This document shows, one piece after another, positions 14,367 to 18,357 of a stretch of 18,357 bases of DNA. This DNA is from Deltaproteobacteria bacterium UBA5754 (GTDB lineage Bacteria; Desulfobacterota; Dissulfuribacteria; Dissulfuribacterales; UBA5754), in contig DIFG01000063.1 of assembly GCA_002419025.1 (NCBI GenBank), forward strand, positions 34,779 through 53,135, written 5' to 3'. The notes under the pieces are model-generated. The model ran no database searches. It was not told the origin of the DNA and worked only from the letters and a program-made list of their open reading frames with translations. Both the position numbers and the translations under genes were made by a program. Position 1 is the stretch's first letter. Each line of letters starts with the position of its first letter.

Positions 14367-14752
14367 GGTCAGAATACGAGCAGGAAATCGCTGCCAATGT
14401 TGAACGAGCAGAGCAATCTATCCAAGCGGCTAAAGACCTAGCCGTCAAAGGCTACTACGATTTTGCGGCATCGCGAGCATATTATGCAGCCTTTTACGGA
14501 GCCACTGCGGTTTTGCTGAACGAGGGTTTGGATTTCAGCAAGCATAGCGGGGTCATTGCTTTGATTCATCAGCGATTTGTTAAGACGGCGAAATTGAGTA
14601 AGGAACACGGCAAGGATTTGAACTGGCTTTTTGAAATACGCAATGTTGGGGATTATGGGGGCACAGCACATGTGTCTCAGCCACAAGCGGAGCGGGCGGT
14701 TCAGGCTGCGGAGAGTTTCTTGCGTGCTGTCAAGTCCCTGCTCAACAGATGA
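14363..14752 (+). CDS. HEPN-domain protein (toxin-like partner of the MNT protein)
   Basis: The 129-residue all-helical HEPN protein has the family pattern YYDFAASRAYYAAFYGATAVL (helix 1-2, residues ~32-52) and the C-terminal FEIRNVGDYGGTAHVS segment (about 84-99). In many HEPN RNase toxins this position carries RX4-6H. Here Arg is followed by NVGDYGG and the next His is ten residues on, so the canonical catalytic His is displaced or absent. That may mean a non-nuclease HEPN variant (as in the large PF05168-type group) or a different active-site geometry. It is coupled to the MNT gene by a 4-nt overlap and ends 16 nt before attC1, so the cassette carries no spare DNA. Confidence 0.85.
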   Translation: MRSEYEQEIAANVERAEQSIQAAKDLAVKGYYDFAASRAYYAAFYGATAVLLNEGLDFSKHSGVIALIHQRFVKTAKLSKEHGKDLNWLFEIRNVGDYGGTAHVSQPQAERAVQAAESFLRAVKSLLNR

Positions 14753-14768
14753 ACAAATGCAAAACACC

Positions 14769-14841
14769 GCCTAACCAGACGCTCCACTGGACGGGGATTT
14801 CGCTGTTGCTTCATCCCCGCCAGTGAGCTTCATCGTTGGGT
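14769..14841 (+). repeat. attC1 (73 bp), end of the MNT/HEPN cassette
   Basis: R'' is GCCTAAC (14769-14775) and R' is GTTGGGT (14835-14841). Between them, GCTCCACTGG/CGGGGAT pairs with ATCCCCG/CCAGTGAGC, leaving unpaired extrahelical bases as in functional folded attC sites. Confidence 0.93.
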
Positions 14842-14844
14842 GGA

Positions 14845-14850
14845 TATAAT
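14845..14850 (+). promoter_or_regulatory. Possible cassette-borne -10 for the R-M genes
   Basis: A perfect TATAAT lies just inside cassette 2, 33 nt before the methyltransferase start. The -35 region would fall inside attC1 and has no good match. Confidence 0.25.
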
Positions 14851-14882
14851 GATGGATCTAAAAAAATTATGGAGTAATAGTA

Positions 14883-16163
14883 TTGAAAACTTTTCATAAA
14901 ATTATAAATGGCGATAGCAGGCAGATGAATCTTTTACCTGACAATTCTGTGCACCTCGTTATTACTTCTCCTCCGTATTGGCAGCTCAAAGATTATGGAT
15001 CAGATGAACAGATTGGCTTTAATGAGAGTTACGAAAACTATATTAACAATCTTAATCTCGTGTGGAAAGAATGTCATAGGGTATTACATCCTGGGTGCCG
15101 ACTTTGCATAAATATTGGAGATCAATTTGCCCGTTCTGTTTATTATGGGCGATATAAAGTCATTCCCATCAGGACAGAAATAATTAAATTTTGCGAGACC
15201 ATCGGATTCGACTATATGGGGGCAATCATCTGGCAGAAAGTCACGACAACAAACACAACAGGTGGTGCTACAATTATGGGAAGTTTCCCCTATCCACGGA
15301 ATGGCATTTTAAAGCTTGATTACGAATTTATTTTAATCTTTAAAAAGTTAGGCAACCCGCCTAAACCAACTCCTGAACAGAAGAAATTATCTGCGATGAC
15401 CAAAGATGAATGGAATGAATATTTTTCTGGTCACTGGAATTTTGCAGGTGTTAAACAAAACGGACATCTTGCCATGTTCCCTGAAGAATTGCCTGCAAGA
15501 CTAATTAAAATGTTTTCTTTCGTAGGCGACACTGTATTAGATCCGTTTCTTGGTAGTGGAACGACTTCTCTTGCGGCACGAAATTTAGGCAGAAGCTCGG
15601 TAGGTTATGAAATTAACAAAGAATTTATTTCCAAAATAAAAGAAAAATTGAATGTAAATCAATCCGACCTTGAAGGAACTGAATATATATTTACATCAGA
15701 TAACATAAAGACCAATTTAAATAGAGAAATAGCAAAACTACCTTATATTTTTAAAGACCCGCATAAACTTGATAAAAAGATAGACCCCAAAAAATTGCAG
15801 TTTGGCTCTCGAATTGACCAAAATAGTGGTGCAAAAAGTCAGGAATATTACACTGTAAAAGAAGTTATTAGCCCCTTTCTGTTAAGACTTAATAACGATT
15901 TAGTTGTAAGATTAATTGGCATAAAAGAAAAGAAAATCGTCAATGGTGAAGCGATAAAATTTCTTAGAGAAAGAATAAAGGGACAGAAAGTCTTTATAAA
16001 ATTTGACAATAAAAAATATGATGAACAAAACAGATTGCTCTGTTATTTGTATTTAAAAAACAAAACATTTATAAACGCCCATTTACTAAAAGAAGGACTG
16101 ACAGAAGTTGATACAACTATGGATTTCAAATACAAAAATAAATTTTTAAGCATTGGGAAATAA
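14883..16163 (+). CDS. DNA methyltransferase (probable N4-cytosine, MjaI-type system) with C-terminal SNase-like domain
   Basis: The 426-residue protein is a beta-class amino-methyltransferase. The catalytic motif IV SPPYW (residues 29-33) comes first and the SAM-binding motif I DPFLGSGTT (about 219-227) comes last. SPPY is typical of N4-cytosine enzymes. It would protect host DNA from the adjacent endonuclease. Residues ~329-420 form an additional domain resembling staphylococcal nuclease (VVRLIGI, GEAIKFLRERIKGQKV, YDEQNRLLCYLYL, FINAHLLKEGL). It keeps the two Arg positions (VRL and NRL) but has Lys/Glu where SNase has its catalytic DTPE, so it is probably inactive and used for binding. The start TTG 14883 has GGAG 9 nt upstream. 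The stop lies 4 nt before the endonuclease start. AT-rich codon use differs strongly from the chromosome. Confidence 0.88.
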   Translation: MKTFHKIINGDSRQMNLLPDNSVHLVITSPPYWQLKDYGSDEQIGFNESYENYINNLNLVWKECHRVLHPGCRLCINIGDQFARSVYYGRYKVIPIRTEIIKFCETIGFDYMGAIIWQKVTTTNTTGGATIMGSFPYPRNGILKLDYEFILIFKKLGNPPKPTPEQKKLSAMTKDEWNEYFSGHWNFAGVKQNGHLAMFPEELPARLIKMFSFVGDTVLDPFLGSGTTSLAARNLGRSSVGYEINKEFISKIKEKLNVNQSDLEGTEYIFTSDNIKTNLNREIAKLPYIFKDPHKLDKKIDPKKLQFGSRIDQNSGAKSQEYYTVKEVISPFLLRLNNDLVVRLIGIKEKKIVNGEAIKFLRERIKGQKVFIKFDNKKYDEQNRLLCYLYLKNKTFINAHLLKEGLTEVDTTMDFKYKNKFLSIGK

Positions 16164-16167
16164 TGAT

Positions 16168-16803
16168 ATGGCTAAAGAGTGGATATTAAATAGCGCAATG
16201 AACCGGTTTCAATTGAATTTCAAAAAGAATGTCGGTCCGACTTCTGAGAGTATTCGGCAATGTGCTCCAAAAACAATTGAAGAATGGCGTGAATATTATT
16301 TTAAAAATGTAAGACCAAAAGAACATATTGAAAGCCTTGGTAAAAAGCTCTATATAAAAATAACAGAAGTCATTCAGGCTGAAGTGGAAGAAATAACAGA
16401 ACAGGATTGCATTGATTACTTGCTTCAGCTCGTCATTGACCGAACTTTTGATGGTTACATGACTGAAATAAAGACAATTTACGGACAGCTTGAAAAAGAT
16501 CTTGGATTAAAAATAGAGCCTGCACCAGACGAATGGGACAGGCTTTACAATGTTGATTTCTTTATAAGAATTAATGACAAATTCATTGGAGTACAGATAA
16601 AACCAGTTAATCAGGGTATTCAGCTTTCTCAGATATTTAAAGAAAAAGGGTTGCAACAACAAACCTATGAAAAATTTACTAAAGAATATGGTGGGAAGGT
16701 ATTTTATATCTATTCTTCAAAATCTGGAGATAAAAAGGTAATAGTGAACAGAGAAGTTATTGGAGAGATACAACAGGAAATTGCACGGTTAAAAAATAGG
16801 TAA
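16168..16803 (+). CDS. Type II restriction endonuclease, MjaI family
   Basis: The 211-residue protein matches my recollection of the RE_MjaI family over its whole length (AKEWILNSAMNRFQLNFKKN, RPKEHIESLGKKLYIKITEV, DYLLQLVIDRTFDGY, PAPDEWDRLYNVDFF). MjaI cuts CTAG, so the likely target is CTAG (family-based inference). The active site is probably a PD-(D/E)xK variant using Asp130 and Gln143-Ile-Lys145 (VDFF..GVQIKP), where Gln replaces the usual Asp/Glu. The start ATG 16168 is 4 nt after the methyltransferase stop. The order methylase first, nuclease second, allows protection before cutting. A whole two-gene R-M system in one cassette of 2,096 bp is large for a cassette. The gene ends 2 nt before the attC2 R'' box. 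Confidence 0.85.
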   Translation: MAKEWILNSAMNRFQLNFKKNVGPTSESIRQCAPKTIEEWREYYFKNVRPKEHIESLGKKLYIKITEVIQAEVEEITEQDCIDYLLQLVIDRTFDGYMTEIKTIYGQLEKDLGLKIEPAPDEWDRLYNVDFFIRINDKFIGVQIKPVNQGIQLSQIFKEKGLQQQTYEKFTKEYGGKVFYIYSSKSGDKKVIVNREVIGEIQQEIARLKNR

Positions 16804-16805
16804 TC

Positions 16806-16937
16806 GCCCAACAATTAGCTGCACTTGACGGCGGGGACGCTGTGCAAAATTCAGGGTTGATTGCTCATATCAAGTTCTGTGGTGTCTCAAAGTTCTGTGC
16901 TCGAAATCCCCGCCGCAAGTGAGCAAAAGCGTTGGGC
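16806..16937 (+). repeat. attC2 (132 bp), end of the R-M cassette
   Basis: R'' is GCCCAAC (16806-16812) and R' is GTTGGGC (16931-16937). The stem GCTGCACTTGACGGCGGGGA pairs with TCCCCGCCGCAAGTGAGC. The loop is unusually long (~75 nt) and contains a 10-bp direct repeat AAGTTCTGTG at 16872-16881 and 16890-16899. Confidence 0.92.
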
Positions 16938-17011
16938 TTTCTCACAGAGGGGGTAACCCTAAACGTCAATCGTGCAGCCAAAGAATCACCTGAACGGAAC
17001 AATAAAACAAT

Positions 17012-17452
17012 ATGAAGAACCTTCTCCCAATAGTTTTTGCGACCATAGCTGCTGTCGGCAACGCCATGTTTGCTCTCGGACAAAAAAAGTCCGTGGGTGT
17101 GGAAAATGGATTATTATTTATCGCTCTTTCTGCCATAATTACGGTTTTTTTCTCCCTTTTTCTCGCACCGCTTGTTAGCAAAATCGATATAGGAAGTACG
17201 ATCAAAGGAAATTTAAACGCCTTAATATTGAGTGGATTTGGACTATTCTGTACCTATCTTGGGTTCAATCTGCTGTATTCAAGGTATGGCACTTCACAGT
17301 ATGTTTTGTATGCAGTGCTATCCATCATTACAACAACAATAATTGTTGGTATTTTTTGGTTGAAAGAGCCGGTCAATGCTTATCACAAGATTGCCATTGC
17401 TATGGCTCATGCAGCGGTTGTTATTTTTTCAATTGGCCAATCAAAGGTTTAA
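17012..17452 (+). CDS. Small four-helix membrane protein, EamA/DMT superfamily-like
   Basis: The 146-residue protein has four predicted transmembrane helices: LLPIVFATIAAVGNAMFAL, NGLLFIALSAIITVFFSLFL, LNALILSGFGLFCTYLGFNL, then YVLYAVLSIITTTIIVGIFW with a final segment IAIAMAHAAVVIFSIG. This size and the SxxxTxxIxxxFWxKEP segment near residues 104-118 resemble half-size drug/metabolite transporters (EamA-like or small multidrug resistance). It may act as a homodimer. The substrate is unknown, and no conserved EmrE Glu14 is visible in the first helix. It is the only gene of cassette 3. The start ATG 17012 has a weak Shine-Dalgarno (CGGAAC, distant). Confidence 0.75.
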   Translation: MKNLLPIVFATIAAVGNAMFALGQKKSVGVENGLLFIALSAIITVFFSLFLAPLVSKIDIGSTIKGNLNALILSGFGLFCTYLGFNLLYSRYGTSQYVLYAVLSIITTTIIVGIFWLKEPVNAYHKIAIAMAHAAVVIFSIGQSKV

Positions 17453-17567
17453 CCATTAATGAGTTAAGAGACTTCACAGGTCACATCAACCATTAATTCA
17501 AGAGTATCATGATACTTTACAAAATGAAAAAGAGGCCAGTCTTATTTTAATTTCAATGAAAAATATG

Positions 17568-17656
17568 GCCCAACAAGCGGGTCAACCTGACTGCCGGGAG
17601 CAGCGTTGCGCGTCGTCTGGTTCAGTGGCGGCGGCAGGTTACCCTATGCGTTAGGC
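17568..17656 (+). repeat. attC3 (89 bp), end of the membrane-protein cassette
   Basis: R'' is GCCCAAC (17568-17574) and R' is GTTAGGC (17650-17656). The stem GGGTCAACCTGACTGCCG pairs with CGGCAGGTTACCC with extrahelical bases. Between the EamA-like stop (17452) and this site are ~115 AT-rich bases with nothing recognisable. Confidence 0.92.
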
Positions 17657-17684
17657 GGTAAGAAGGATGTACGAAAACAAGATC

Positions 17685-18158
17685 ATGAAACCAAAAGTGT
17701 ACATTGAAACTACAATTTTAAGCTATTTGACTGCAAGGCCGAGTAACGATCTACGAGCTATGGCAAATCAAAACACTACTATTGAGTGGTGGGAAAATCG
17801 TAGATCAGAATTTGAAATTTACATATCGGAATTCGTAGTGGCCGAATTATCACAGGGTGACCCTGAAGCAGCGGCACGCCGACTTGCCGCTATTGAAGAC
17901 ATTCCAGAACTGGATGTCACAGAAAAAGTAAGGCATTTAGGTAACGCTATAATTGCAGAAGGCCCTATCCCGGAGCAGTCGATAATCGATGCGTACCATA
18001 TAGCCGTGGCAGCAGTAAATGGAATGGACTATCTCATTACCTGGAATTGTACGCATATCGCAAATGCGGTTACGCGATCTCAGATTGAAGCAGTCTGTCG
18101 TAATAACGGTTTTGAGCCACCAATTATATGTACACCACAAGAATTGATGGAGGGTTGA
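17685..18158 (+). CDS. PIN-domain (VapC-like) toxin
   Basis: The 157-residue protein is a PIN-domain nuclease of the YIETT type. The acidic active-site residues appear in order as Glu8 (VYIETTILSYL), Glu in FVVAELSQGD, Asp in SIIDAYHIAVA and the C-terminal TWNCTHIANA segment. Family members cleave RNA, often tRNA or rRNA, when freed from their antitoxin. The start is uncertain. ATG 17685 begins MKPKVYIETT as in the family, while ATG 17667 adds six residues but sits directly against AGAAGG. The small basic partner follows after 4 nt, so the order is toxin first, the reverse of most vapBC operons. Confidence 0.85.
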   Translation: MKPKVYIETTILSYLTARPSNDLRAMANQNTTIEWWENRRSEFEIYISEFVVAELSQGDPEAAARRLAAIEDIPELDVTEKVRHLGNAIIAEGPIPEQSIIDAYHIAVAAVNGMDYLITWNCTHIANAVTRSQIEAVCRNNGFEPPIICTPQELMEG

Positions 18159-18162
18159 TACC

Positions 18163-18339
18163 ATGTGGCAAGATCCAATAGTCAAGGAAACCCGAGAATT
18201 AAGAGAACAATATGCATCCAAATTTAAAAAGGAGGCTGATTCAATCTTTGATGATATTCTTAAGCGTCAAGAAAAATCAAAGCGAAAGCGGGTTGCGTTC
18301 CCCCCTCGGAAACCGAACCTTAAGGGAAAAGTCGCCTAA
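18163..18339 (+). CDS. Small basic protein, probable antitoxin of the PIN toxin
   Basis: The frame from ATG 18163 gives 58 residues: MWQDPIVKETRELREQYASK at the N-terminus, an acidic helix with ADSIFDDILKRQEK, and a basic proline-rich tail (KRKRVAFPPRKPNLKGK). Small proteins of this form (xxDPIVxExRxxRExxAxxF) are frequently found next to PIN toxins of this type, and I infer an antitoxin role. The start is 4 nt after the toxin stop and overlaps AGGG/TTGATACC sequence without a strong Shine-Dalgarno, consistent with coupling. Its stop codon TAA lies inside the R'' box (GCCTAAC) of the next attC site, so the cassette has no 3' spacer. Confidence 0.75.
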   Translation: MWQDPIVKETRELREQYASKFKKEADSIFDDILKRQEKSKRKRVAFPPRKPNLKGKVA

Positions 18340-18357
18340 CAACCGCATCAACTCGGA
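18334..18357 (+). repeat. attC4, left part only (cut by window end)
   Basis: GCCTAAC (18334-18340) is an R'' box that complements the GTTAGGC at the left end of this cassette (17650-17656). The following CAACTCGGA would start the L'' arm. The window ends before R'. Confidence 0.75.

Larger units (their letters stand above)
12454..18357 (+). mobile_element. Integron: inverse-orientation intI, attI and four cassettes (array continues past the window)
   Basis: The element consists of an integron-type tyrosine recombinase gene, a GTTAGGC-ended attI-like site at 13958-14017, and cassettes at 14012-14835, 14836-16931, 16932-17650 and from 17651. Each cassette ends in an attC site whose R'' box (RYYYAAC) complements the R' box (GTTRRRY) at the same cassette's left end: GCCTAAC/GTTAGGC, GCCCAAC/GTTGGGT (one wobble), GCCCAAC/GTTGGGC and GCCTAAC/GTTAGGC. 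The integrase is transcribed toward the cassettes, opposite to the classical divergent arrangement but as reported for Treponema denticola and some Planctomycetes. Cassette genes are AT-rich and differ from one another and from the chromosome. Confidence 0.9.

Noticed and set aside
13958..18357. CRISPR array
   Set aside because: The repeated GTTRRRY/RYYYAAC elements are attC/attI boxes separated by whole genes, not short spacers of equal length.

Overview
The window looks like a chromosomal segment from a sulfur-metabolising anaerobe, most likely a Desulfobacterota (former Deltaproteobacteria) member. The main evidence is a DsrC with both C-terminal redox cysteines, and an integron integrase of the long type, ending in SPLDF, that is familiar from that group. 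About the first 12.1 kb is moderately GC-rich housekeeping and accessory sequence. The last 6 kb is clearly more AT-rich, of mixed origin, and is an integron.

Positions 1-12118 are the chromosomal part. A long intergenic region carries two small palindromes and an extended -10 promoter. It is followed by a secreted OB-fold-like protein overlapping 5-formyltetrahydrofolate cyclo-ligase. These converge on a glucose-6-phosphate isomerase / TrkA-type potassium channel pair on the minus strand. Next come a PEBP (YbhB/YbcL-like) protein and an ATP-grasp protein on the plus strand, then a minus-strand VCBS/FG-GAP surface or periplasmic protein. A minus-strand block with ycaO-TPR followed by dsrC is flanked by two inverted copies of a 153-bp repeat. 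A tightly overlapping plus-strand run of PAP2 phosphatase, M24 aminopeptidase and TatC closes this part.

Positions 12119-18357 are an integron. The integrase gene lies on the plus strand, in the SAME direction as the cassettes (the inverse arrangement). Its N-terminal extension is broken by two +1 homopolymer frameshifts, while the catalytic core is intact. An attI-like region ends in GTTAGGC. The cassettes are (1) an MNT nucleotidyltransferase/HEPN pair, (2) a DNA methyltransferase with a degenerate staphylococcal-nuclease-like C-terminal domain plus an MjaI-type (probably CTAG-specific) restriction endonuclease, (3) a four-helix EamA/DMT-type membrane protein, and (4) a PIN-domain toxin plus a small basic partner that was not listed as an ORF because it is short. 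Three complete attC sites and the start of a fourth can be read directly. Each cassette's own two ends (R' at its left and R'' at its right) are complementary, which fixes the cassette boundaries.

Functionally, three of the four cassettes carry addiction or defence modules (MNT-HEPN, type II R-M, PIN toxin-antitoxin). Such modules could stabilise the array and protect against phage. The dsrC-ycaO block is the other region of interest. It joins a central sulfur-carrier protein of dissimilatory sulfur metabolism to an amide-activating enzyme carrying TPR repeats, bracketed by inverted repeats.
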